DNA from: Darksidea phi
Taxonomy: Eukaryota > Ascomycota > Dothideomycetes > Pleosporales > Lentitheciaceae
Assembly: GCA_030770425.1 (NCBI GenBank)
Contig: JASJFT010000003.1
Location: 496,001 to 560,000, forward strand
Length of the DNA: 64,000 nucleotides
Direction of reading: 5' to 3'
Shown one piece after another: positions 22,162 to 31,775 of the stretch. Both the position numbers and the translations under genes were made by a program. The notes under the pieces are model-generated. The model was given only the letters and a program-made list of their open reading frames with translations. It had not been told where the DNA came from and searched no databases. How positions within the stretch are numbered: the first letter of the stretch is position 1; the number at the start of each line of letters is the position of its first letter.

Positions 22162-24098
22162 CTAGCATACCTGGCGATTCCGATGAACTATTTTCGTATT
22201 GCTATGTGGGGCGAGGAGCATCCCCGGTCCATCTTGTGGTGCTGCAGCCCAGTTCATCCACGCCGTCTTACGGGTCGCGTTGTTGAGTATCTGCCGAACT
22301 TCAGTGTGCATTCGTTTTGCATCCCATCTAGTCTGGGTGGTCATCGGTTTGCCTTCCATAAAGGTAGGTGCCCGGAGGCTAAAAGAGGGTATGCCCGCCG
22401 TTGTGGGTATGCCTTGCAGTGTGGATTCGGCATCTGTGGGGTTAGATATTGCACGCTTGTTGCCGTCCGGTTCGTCAACGTTGGAGACCAGTAAACCCCC
22501 AACAATAACTTCAAGCAAATGCCGAAGAGCAGTATCTTTTGGGCACCTTGGGTCTTTTTCGATATGTGCAATCCACTTTTGCACTTCGCTCTTCAGATTT
22601 GTCTTGTCATCAAGGTCATAAAACCCACTGTCGGTACCCAATTCACTTATATCCTGGCTGAATCGCTTGAGCCCTTTGGCGCCGTATAACAGCCAGATAA
22701 GGAACTCAAGATATATGCAGCCCATTGACCATATGTCGTATCGGCGAGACCTTGGTTTTCCCGTTTCTGTAGCCTCCGGGGGCTCATACATGATTGTCCC
22801 GGCGTTGGTGCGTGTGGCACTGCGCATTTTGGTCGCTTCTTTGTGAGATTTCGAGAGGCCAACATCCGTGATTTTGAGGATGCAATGAAGTCTTTGTCTC
22901 TCGCCAGTCTCTCCCATGTTCTCAAAGCAGAGAATATTGTCTGGCTTGAGGTCCCCATGACGCAAGGATCGCGCGCTATCGGATTGCGCGTTGTCGGGTG
23001 GTGGTTCTTCCGATTGCGGGCCTACAGGCCGATAATGTAGTGTTTCGATCGCATCCGATAGACCGCAAAGCTGCGTGAAAAACCATTTAAGATACGGAGG
23101 ATCCAGGTTTGGCGGGTCCTTCTCCCAGAGTGTCTTCAGACTGCCTTCTCCAGCCCATGGGAACATTATGTAGTGCTTATCGGCCTGTTCGTAGTACGCG
23201 ATTGCGCTTATCAAATGCGGATGGTCCATTTTTCTCAGCATCTCCAAATTCTGGACCTCGGCGTCAACAACCGCTTTGAAATCAGCTTTCCCCCAGTTTG
23301 CCTTCAACGTTTTGACAGCAACGCGAGGGTGATCCTCAGGACCGGTGGAAATGCTCTAGGAAAATTTTAGCAATCATATCAACGTTTATTCATCCGAAGG
23401 ACATGCAGGGGTCCGTGCTGGTAAAAGAAAGTTTTGTGTAATCTTACCATTAAATCAGGCGCTTCGAGATGATCGCGATGAATTCGCCACTCCTCAACCT
23501 CGCTAAAATTACTTTGTCTAACACTCCTAGGTTTCATGTCCATGAATGGCATCCGGGTGCACTCGTGAAATGTGTATTTGAACCTAGCTTTCCGAAATAT
23601 GGGACTGTGAAAAATCCATTGCCAGTCTCCACAGAAGTCATCATACATTTTCTCCGACCACTGTTCCAAGTAAAATGGATGGCCATAATGATCCAGCTGG
23701 TGAGGACGATTCGGATCGATGCTCCATACCGTGACATAGATCTGCCCGTCGGATCCCGGAACAAGCTTCACTTCGATAGGAAGGTTGTCGTCCGCGAAAT
23801 TGTGTTCATAGAATTGCTCGATAAGCTTTTCGGCGCCCATCCCAGCAAGTATCGCAAAGGTTTTCGAGGCCTTGCTGCAAACAAACTCTGTCAACGTTGG
23901 AATCGCCGTCGTCAAGCCTGATCCATGCCTTGCCAAGGCTGCAGTGACTGTTTTGGCGCAAACAAGTTCCTTCAGGCTATTTTCTGGGATGAAGCTTTTC
24001 CTCTTGTCTTCGCTTGGAATCATTGCAGTCTTGAATGAATGATAGAGCCCGCCAATGTCGCCTTGGGCTGAAACCTGTTTTCGTGGCGGCCCCAACAT
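22162..24098 (-). CDS. protein kinase-fold protein 1 with unknown N-terminal domain (DVG variant)
   Basis: Exons 23448-24098 and 22162-23355 (92-nt intron, ATG|GTAAGA...CCTAG) give 614 residues. Residues 1-217 are a domain I do not recognise that is shared with kinase 2 at 25219. The kinase part has VAVK (Lys232), HGDLKPDN (350-357, HGD in place of HRD), DVG (381-383, in place of DFG), YEPPEA (407-412, APE-like) and SRRYDIWSMGCI. No glycine-rich loop is visible; EEWRIHRDH stands at the end of the N-terminal part. The C-terminal 150 residues are low complexity. The start chosen gives the same distance to the [S/K]F[I/L]P motif as in kinase 2. Lys, both catalytic Asp and Asn are kept, so activity is possible. 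It is divergent from kinase 2 and next to a HET gene; a signalling role in non-self response is inference. Confidence 0.8.
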
Positions 24099-24223
24099 CT
24101 TGTCGGAGTCCTTCGTGTATCTTCGGGCGATGCGACACGTGATAGCCTCTAGGAGAGGGGAGAAGGTCTGTGTCGACGATCCGGATGATGAGGAGAAACT
24201 CTCCCAGGTGGTCCTTGCGCTTC

Positions 24224-24760
24224 TCAGATATAAGTGTGGCCCTGGATATGTGTCATGGCAATCCGCGTAGTGTCCTGTGCATCGTTTTTCGCTGCCTGTG
24301 TTGTCAGGTTCGTGTAATATACGAGGATCACGGCGTGCAGAAGACTAGTGCCAGGTCGTGTCAGCGATAGGTCTCTCCATTTACATAATTTAGAAGCGAG
24401 CTGAGAACACTGCAGGGGGCATGAATAGAGATTGGGCAGACTGGAGTCACTTACATGTAGCCTCGCACGTAGCCAATACCACACCGCAGATAGACATGAC
24501 ATCGTGCATCACTACTATTTAGCTTGACGAAAGGGTCCCAGCTCAGCGAGTGGCCGCCCTCTTGAAGGGAGATAATATCGCAGGCGCATCTAAAGCTCTG
24601 ATGCTCGCTCAGGAGTGAGTTAGGATCCAAAGAGGAATAGATCTGCCATCTATCGGCGGCCCCGACTCCCACCCCAGGTATTGCGCACGCTCTACCGTGG
24701 CACTTATCAACGTGGCCAATCGATTGGGTGCTGATGTGATTCAGCTCACCGGAATCTTAC
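24224..24760 (-). other. possible small protein-coding segment, unrecognised
   Basis: Two protein-like minus-strand stretches lie upstream of kinase 1. One (about 24455-24750) reads ADRWQIYSSLDPNSLLSEHQ and ends at an AT|GTAAGTG donor. The other (about 24224-24344) follows an acceptor CACTAG and reads LLHAVILVYYTNL, then stops at 24224. They join in frame, but no start codon is visible upstream. It may be the tail of a decayed gene or an upstream exon set. Low confidence. Confidence 0.25.
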
Positions 24761-25218
24761 TGCATAGGCAACAATAGGCCGAAGCGCAAGCATCTCTTGA
24801 CCGGTCGTCCCCGTATTGCGGTACTGTAGAAAAGATGCAGAATCTCCGCACCGGGCACAAGGATCGAGCCAATAGCGTTGTATGTGTGGCTGAAAGCGGG
24901 GTTTAATTACCACCTATGAAACTCGCAGATCATGTACATGCCCCGCTCGGCTCCGACGTTCATGCACCCTATATGCGGCTGTCAGACCAGCTAGGGATAG
25001 TATTCGACGCCATTGGGTGCCCTATACGGATAAATCTCTATGGGGCATTCCGCAGGCAGCCGGTTATCAATTAACTCAATATACGATTAGGCAACAGTTT
25101 CTTATCTTCACCTGACTGCAGAGCCTCATGGCATCATCGATAGCCCGCAAGATAGGCTCATAGCTCTCAGATCGTTATCCTACTCATTCGACATAGCATC
25201 CAAAGTCAATCAGAACTA
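24761..25218. promoter_or_regulatory. region between the divergent kinase genes
   Basis: Kinase 1 (minus) and kinase 2 (plus) are head to head, with start codons about 1.1 kb apart. This stretch, plus the uncertain segment to its left, must hold both promoters. No clear TATA box or repeated operator was seen. Confidence 0.35.
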
Positions 25219-26895
25219 ATGGAACCGACGATCGTGGAAAACGTAGATGAGTTATTCTCACTTCTCAGCTCATCGTTATGCGTATGCCCTAATACATATG
25301 GTCGCCAAAAGTTTCTACCGCTGGATGGTCTAGACAGAATCATTACCAAGGACAATGTCAAGGCCGTGCTATCCCGCAAAGACAAATGTTTCAACCGCCG
25401 ACTCCCGGAAGATGTGGTCCAGAGGTCCAAAAAAGTCTTCGCAATTCTTGTGCTTATCGGTAGACATGCTGTAATGAAGGATCTGCTTAAGGAGGGGATA
25501 TCAGACGAGCACCTTCCCCTTCTGCCGCGGGAGGGAAGCAAAGATAAACGCAACGATAACGTCTTGTTGTCTGCGAATCCCAAAGCCGAGTTTCATACAT
25601 TTGCGAACTTCAAATCCGAACCTGCTAGGTTTATCGAGGAATTCCTGGAGAAGCAGTGGGTAGTCCAAGCACCTATTCTGGATTTCGCCGAGAAAAAGTG
25701 GCTCGGTAAACCCTCTGTTGTGGAACCCGGGGGAAAGATAGACCCAGAATGTCCCCTCCCATTTTTGAAGATGAAGGACCTCCCCAACATCTCCACTGTC
25801 GTGGTTAACGAGATCGATCTCCACCCGGCGCATCTCCAAGGATTTCCTGTAAGTCTTACTCTAATTCGTGCTACAAACTAAACTGACCTCAGAAAGGCCG
25901 CAAAGAACAAAACCCCGCTCACAGTAGCAGTTAAACACTTCAAAAATCCCGACGCCTTCGAGAAGGAAAGGATTAACCTAGAGAAGACGGGAAGGCTGAA
26001 CAATCCAAATCTCATCCGCCATCTCGCGGTATATCAGCGGGAAAACTTCTTCTGCATTATGTTTCCATGGGCGAATGGCGGTGACTTGCGCAAGTTCTGG
26101 AAAGAACGGAATTCTACTCAACGCACTCCCGAACTCACACTGTGGTCCCTTCGACAAATGCTCGGTCTCTCCAGCGCCCTTGCGGTTCTGCACAGCAACG
26201 AGATAAACTGCCGCCATGGTGATCTGAAACCCGACAATATTCTCCTTTTCAGTAACGACGGCGAAGAATCTCTCGTAATCGCCGATTTTGGAATTTCCAA
26301 ATTCCATGAAAACGTAACCATGATGCGTGCCGGTATAACCCAGTCAAGGGCCACTACGCCAACATATCAAGCTCCCGAGGCAGACCTAGGCGAGAAGGGA
26401 GGTCGGTCACGAAGGTACGACATTTGGTCTTTAGGGTGTATTTTTCTGGAGTTCGCTATCTGGCTTATGTACAATGTGGAAGCTATCCATAGCTTCACGT
26501 ACGCTAGAAAGGATGCACCATATCGAGGATTTTACGACATAACGGAACATAAAACCAGGGCTATAGTCCATCCAATCGTTTCCCAGGCGCTGAATGACCT
26601 CAGACTAGATGATCGCTGCAAAGACGTTGGCGAAAATGGCGAAGGCACGGAAAACCTTAGCGCAATTGGAGCCCTTCTCGATCTCATTGAGAAACACCTC
26701 CTTCAAGTCGACGTAAATCAGCGCGACACGGCAGAACAAGTACATGTCAAGCTGAAAGAGATCGTTCGGAAAGCCGAGAAACGTTCATCCTTCCTGTTTA
26801 GAGTCGACTCCGCCATAGAGAGCGCCCCAGTTTTCCGACAGGATGTGCCCGCAGGTTTTGAAGAGGAATCAATTGATTATACCTCGAATGGATAA
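25219..26895 (+). CDS. protein kinase-fold protein 2 with the same unknown N-terminal domain (DFG kept)
   Basis: Exons 25219-25848 and 25897-26895 (48-nt intron, GTAAGT...AGAAAG) give 542 residues. The N-terminal 200 residues parallel those of kinase 1: RQKFLPLDGLDRII against RKSFIPENSLKELV, SKKVFAILVLIG against SKTFAILAGMG, and DEHLPL against DDNLPI. The kinase part has VAVK (Lys223), HGDLKPDN (317-324), DFG (340-342), YQAPEA and SRRYDIWSLGCIFLEF. In place of the glycine loop is VVVNEIDLHPAHLQGFP, like the IHPxH element of some fungal kinase families. Catalytic residues are complete, so I expect an active Ser/Thr-type kinase. The target is unknown. It is a diverged paralogue of kinase 1 and transcribed away from it. 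Confidence 0.85.
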
Positions 26896-27715
26896 TACCT
26901 CGTGCACCTTTGTCGGCAGAACACGACTGGGGGGCAGGCCAAATGATTGCACTAGGTGAGACACCCGAAAATGACATCGCATACCTCGCTACGTTCCCCT
27001 CCGGCCCCACGAGGTGATTGACCGCTCACGGTCTTGATACAGGCTAATCGTGAATGGCGTTCCGTCCGAGATCCCACATCCAAGGCAACAAGATTTTCTG
27101 TAATGCCATCGTACCCTGGGCTGCAAATCCCGCGAAAATTTCCCTTTCCAACCACTTGTTCGCCGTGTAAGTCTACCGTATACATTGCGTAAAGCATGTG
27201 AAGGGTTCACCTCTGAAATTAATCTTCATTACACCAGACCTCTAAAGAGCCGTTCGTTGCCTACTCGACCAACTCTATCGAAAAGTCCCCTGGGTGGGAA
27301 ATGCACCACTGGTCGACGAAAATCTTATTTTCTACTGACACAGTATTCTCAATCATTTCTGGTTTCATTCCTTGATGATTACTTTGCCTCTTCGGGTGGT
27401 GTATTCCCCGTAGCGGGTGCTGAAGTATAATTGGACTAAGACTCTGTCATTATTCGGAAGGTGTACAAGGTTCTCTTAACTCAATTTGTCGGGACCGCGA
27501 AAAGATCATACAGAGGGATAAGGCCGGGAAATCTCTCATCTGTTGAATACTAATGCAAGCATTCGCTAGGAAAATTATCCGTTATCGATGCGCCGATCGA
27601 AGCTTGAGTGACCCAGCGCCTTGATCTATTGGATAACATTTCGAACGGATTCCTAAACGTGTGAGCGATACTAGATAGCCAATACCGAACTACAGAGATA
27701 AAATGTTGAAGTAAT
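26896..27715. other. spacer left of the transposon, perhaps gene debris
   Basis: Some protein-like plus-strand codons (about 27070-27160, NKIFCNAIVPWAANP) end in GTAAGT, but no flanking exon could be attached. Towards 27700 the sequence becomes AT-richer. I see no complete gene. Confidence 0.35.
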
Positions 27716-27805
27716 CGAATGAGTAGCAGCCATCGCGTTATCACACTCGCGGAATAACCTAAAAGGTAATACAAAGAGGTATTTCATCCCGAATACCTTA
27801 TAATA
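27716..27805. repeat. older repeat R2, left half (split by the Fot1-like element)
   Basis: From cgaatgagtagcagccat to gaatacctta the sequence matches 43597-43683 with C-to-T type differences. Its continuation is found on the other side of the transposon at 29656. Confidence 0.8.
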
Positions 27806-27865
27806 ACGTGTTTTATAAGCATGCCGTCAATACAAGCGAGCCGTCAACCCCACCAACTTTTTGCG
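27806..27865. repeat. left terminal inverted repeat of the Fot1-like element
   Basis: It begins ACGTGTTTTATAAGCATGCC and continues into CCGTCAACCCCACCAACTTT. It pairs with 29597-29655 with only about five mismatches, all C/T or G/A transitions. Confidence 0.9.
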
Positions 27866-29596
27866 ACGCGTTACCTATCAACTCTCATGGCTCAACCAAC
27901 TACTATTCGATTGCCCTGCAACGAAGCAGATATCTCCCTAGCCATCTCAGCTATCAATACCAATCAGATTTAGAGCGAAAATCGCGCCGCCTCAACGTTC
28001 AACGTCCTTCGATCAACGCTGCGCGACCGACGCGCCGGAATCGCTGCGCGACGCGATTGGCAGCCCAAATCAAAGAAGCTTTCTAAGCTAGAGGAGGAGG
28101 CGATTATTAGCTATATACTCGACCTAGATTCGCGAGGATTTACCCCTACTCTAGAGGCTGTACGAGATATAGCGAATAAGCTACTTACTAAGCGCGATAC
28201 TAGCTAGGTAGGTAAGTAGTAGCCTAGGAACTTCGTCTAGCGAACTAATAGCGTTAAAATACAATTTAATCGACCCTATAATTAATAGTAAGCTCTCTAT
28301 AAGGATCCTAATATTATTTGACCCTAGTTTAAGCGTATAGTACGCGTTCGAGCTAAGTAGGGTATCTATAATAAGGATATCTATAACTTTAATAAAGCTA
28401 GCTTTCTAATAGGTAAGATAATACCGTAACTAGTCGTTACTAGTTTAGAGAGACGTAGGTAGGCTAAAGCTATCTAGCTAGGTAATCGCGAGTAGGTTAC
28501 TATAATATAAGGAATTAATATTACTAGGTAGACTATTCTATTCTTTATTATCTTTACTAGTAAGTACTACCTCTCTACCTAGTATAAGAGTAATATACTA
28601 GGTAATTAGGTTATTACTATTAGTAATAACGGCTAGACGAATAATAATCTAGGAGTTACCTAGCTAAAGTACTTTATTAGATATATAATAGATCGTAGAG
28701 TAAATACGCGCTAGCTACTAATTTTTAATAGCTATAGTAGTTATATCTTAAACGAATTCTAGGACCTCTATAAGGAGAATAATATCTATACTCTTTATAT
28801 ACTAGCTTATTTATTATACCTCCTATAGCTACTTAATATAGGCTATTTCTTACCGTTAAAATACGTATATAGAGATTAGATTAATAGCCTAATTCGCGAT
28901 TATATCTACTATATTATAAAACTTAAATTCCTATCTACTTTCTACGTAGCCTATAATAAAGCTATTATAAAGAAGAATATCTATATAAACTTTTAAGGTA
29001 CTAACCTAGTTCTATATAATTTAGAGGTAGTAATCTCGAAGTTTAATATTAAGCTAAGGATATTATTACTAGTAGCCCTACTAAAGGCTATATAGGAGGT
29101 TAGAATACTAAGTAATACGTACGAAGTAGAGGCTTAATTAATATTAATTTATAAGTGCGTACGTAGGTATAAGAGCTTATTACCTATTTCTATTATTTTA
29201 GTTATTAATTAGTTAAGTAAAGGTACTAAGGTATTAGCTTATAAAGCTATATTTATACGCGAACGAATCGCGAACCTAGAGAAGGTAATTAAGACTACTA
29301 TAACGCGTAGAAAGCGTAAAAAGAAGAAAATCTAGAAGTAGGACGTCCTAACTAAGGTAGAGGAAGAGGCTATTATTATTTAAAAGGCTACTAAGTAGTA
29401 GTAAGAGAACGAAAGACGTTAAGTTACTAGATAATTAGGTATAAGCCGATAGGCTTTAGTATACTATACGTACTATAAAGAACCTAGGTATAACTTACGA
29501 ATATATAAGAAGACTACTATTAATACTACTTAATTTAGAATAGCTATTATATTAATAGATTTCTAATATATTATTAAACTACGTGGCTTTTTATAC

Positions 29597-29655
29597 GCGA
29601 AAAGTTAGTAGGGTTAACGGCTTACTTGTATTGACGGCATGCTTATAAAACACGT
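29597..29655. repeat. right terminal inverted repeat of the Fot1-like element
   Basis: It is the reverse complement of the left terminal repeat and ends GGCATGCTTATAAAACACGT, followed by TA at 29656-29657. Confidence 0.9.
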
Positions 29656-29800
29656 TATAAGGTTATTAGTTATAGTTATTACCTAAAACTTACGTTATGG
29701 TTTGACTACGAGGGTAACGGCCAAAGCATTATAAAAGAAGGTGTGGCGCGTGCCGTGGCGCAACTTTCCGAGCCTTATGGAGGGCGTGGCGCGTGCCACG
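29656..29800. repeat. older repeat R2, right half
   Basis: After the TA duplication, aaggttattagttatag...agggtaacggcc...ggcgtggcgcgtgcc runs parallel to 43690-43840. It completes the R2 copy interrupted by the transposon. Differences are mostly RIP-type transitions. Confidence 0.75.
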
Positions 29801-30371
29801 ATGTTGTAGGCACTGAAGAATTACATTCGCCGGTGCATGTGAAACTCTCTTCGGTCCCCGCTTATTTCTACCAGCGAATTACTGTAACACTTATTATATT
29901 ATTGTTTTAACACAAAGGGGGTATAAAGCTAAAATCCAAAAATTACACAAACAGGTACAGCCCTCTACCCGAATTACACAAAAGCGGTCATATCATTTTA
30001 CACAATTCGCGCGTTCGAGAGCGTGAACGGGCGCGGTGGCCTTCAGACACACGATTGTCGCGTACTGCCTCAGGTCGTCTAGAAGCCCGAACGGCGGAAC
30101 CGCCAAGCCCCGATCAGGACCAGCAGCCATGGGACGTTTCCACGAAATGGCCAGGTGTCGTGGCATACTGGTCCTTTCCTATACTTGGTTGGTAGTAAGA
30201 CCGAATGAGAGCACACAACAGAATGTCACACAAAAGAGTTTACACAACGGCCTAAGCCGTAACACTTATTATATAAAGCTATCTGGGTAAGAAAGGAATG
30301 AAGAAAGTTACCTACAGTAGTGAATTTTCACACACCCAAGGCGCTCACACCTTGTTGACCAAGCAACGCTC
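29801..30371. repeat. unclassified segment flanked by a 16-bp direct repeat
   Basis: gtaacacttattatat occurs at 29884-29899 and again at 30259-30274. Between them lie 359 bp with five copies of a short motif, [t/a/c]acacaa preceded by T-rich bases (near 29943, 29974, 29999, 30229 and 30241). The layout looks like an insertion with a long target duplication, or a solo repeat of a small element. No coding sequence is seen. Confidence 0.45.
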
Positions 30372-31775
30372 CTAAGCCAACCTTGCTGTACTACTATCAT
30401 CCTCATCATCCCTATCCTCGCTTCTTACGGCCATTGTCACTGTCTTCATAATGCCTTCTTGGCTGTGGCCGTCCTTAGAACCATCCTCCCCACACTCCGC
30501 TACTGTCGTCATCCCCGTCACAATACCCTTACCCTGACCCTTCTCGCCATCAAATGTTTGCCAAGAACCATTTGCTTCTTCACGAGTATGTGTTTTCTTC
30601 CTGCTCCAGCTAGAAAAGAAGCTGTCTCGTTGCGGCGATGGAGCTCCAGCGTCGGAGCGGTTCGTGAGATGGATGCCGTTAGGTGTACGATGTTCCTTAG
30701 AATGCCATCCATCTTTTCGATCGGAACTGCTGCGCACAACTTTCGAGATAAGGACCGCCATAGTGAGTTCGATGTTAAGTTTGATGATGTAAGCGACGGG
30801 AGCAAATTGGACATAGCTGAAGGATCGACGTCAGTTTTCGGGTTCGGTGAGGTAGAAAACACACCACAACGAAATTAAGACGCGAGCGTAGGAGAGGGTG
30901 TGGGTAAGGGAGGGAGGTTAATGGATGGGGTCAGGCGAAAACGTACGCGTAGCCGTCCGGCAAGCTAAGCAGCCCGAGCAGTAATACGTCCATGGAGGTG
31001 GAAACGAAGACAATTGCTGCATTAAATTGGAAAAGTCGCATATACTTCGTCAAACCGTTCGCGACAAGTCGGTACCGTACCAGGTATAAGAAGTATAAGT
31101 TGAGTCCCAAATCAACGATGAGGAAAAAAGCCTTCTCGATACGTTCCCAGATGAGGTTGATGTTCCAGAAGGTTTGGCTTACTCCCATGTGCGCAGGAAT
31201 CCATATAACAAAGACGGAGATGTTAACGACGAGAATGATGAGAAAGAGGACCCATTTGAGCAACCGGGCTTTTTTCTGGTCAACCATAATCAGGCTGACA
31301 CGATTGGCGATGATTTGTGGAAGAAGTTGAGTCTGAATTGACCATAATACCACTGGATTTTGTTAGTACCGACATCTTTTGGTTCGGCCCTTGAGAATCG
31401 TTTTTATGACCTACCGGTACCGAAGTAGAAAGCAAAACTTGCAGGTCCAGTTAGCAGAGGCTTCCGAAAGCCGACATAGGAGCAGCACCTGCCATAGAAA
31501 AGCCGGTGAACTTACCTTGGTGGAATAACTTTACACAAGTACAGATACGTCACGATAGCGAATATCATATTCACTATCGCTTCTATCCATATCATATAGA
31601 GGTACGCGTTCGTAAGGCTTCGTGTTCGTTGCCATATGCTCCAAGTCTGTTGCATTGCCTTCCCTGCAGTAGGCATGAACAAGCCAAGGAAGGCACCAAA
31701 AAAAATAGAATAAAGTTCCATAGCCAAAGTGTTTGGAACGTTAAACCACTTCAACCGATCAATTGATAAGTACTA
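30372..31775 (-). CDS. fungal seven-helix integral membrane protein (unknown function)
   Basis: Four coding pieces, about 31516-31775, a 23-nt micro-exon 31415-31437, 30947-31352 and 30372-30816, join in frame to about 378 residues. They give seven predicted helices, including LAMELYSIFFGAFLGLFM, YMIWIEAIVNMIFAIVTY, AFYFGTVVLWSIQTQLLP, LLKWVLFLIILVVNISVFV, AFFLIVDLGLNLYFLYLV, NAAIVFVSTSMDVLLLG and YIIKLNIELTMAVLISKVV. A long hydrophilic, charged tail follows (RSEDRDDEDD near the end). This arrangement matches a conserved Pezizomycotina family of plasma-membrane-like proteins with no assigned role. The micro-exon is needed to keep SFAFYFGTVVLW in frame. The start codon is not certain; the first exon may begin upstream of 31775. 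Confidence 0.75.

Larger units (their letters stand above)
27806..29655 (+). mobile_element. Fot1/pogo-type DNA transposon, RIP-inactivated
   Basis: The ends are inverted repeats of about 55-60 bp, starting ACGTGTTTTATAAGCATGCC on both sides. The outermost bases are flanked by TA, the target duplication of the Tc1/mariner superfamily. Length is 1,850 bp, right for Fot1. From about 28000 the plus strand keeps a ghost of the transposase: LEEEAIISYILDLDSRGF, RAKYGI, YNFN for the family's YNFDETG, and LLQPL, with dozens of TAG/TAA in place of CAG/CAA/TGG. TpA dominates and CpA/TpG are almost absent. It can no longer code. The terminal repeats are much better preserved than the body. It sits inside repeat R2. 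Confidence 0.93.

Noticed and set aside
24055..24370. Extension of kinase 1 upstream of the Met at 24098
   Set aside because: The frame is open upstream to an AG at 24345, but the paralogue (kinase 2) has the same distance from Met to the shared SFIP/KFLP motif, so 24098 is the better start.
27806..29655. A working transposase gene
   Set aside because: The transposase reading is interrupted by dozens of TAG/TAA codons of RIP type; only its outline can be recognised.
30459..30878. 139-codon plus-strand frame opposite the membrane protein's C-terminal exon
   Set aside because: Antisense shadow: the minus-strand frame has clean splice sites and continues a helix of a known family.
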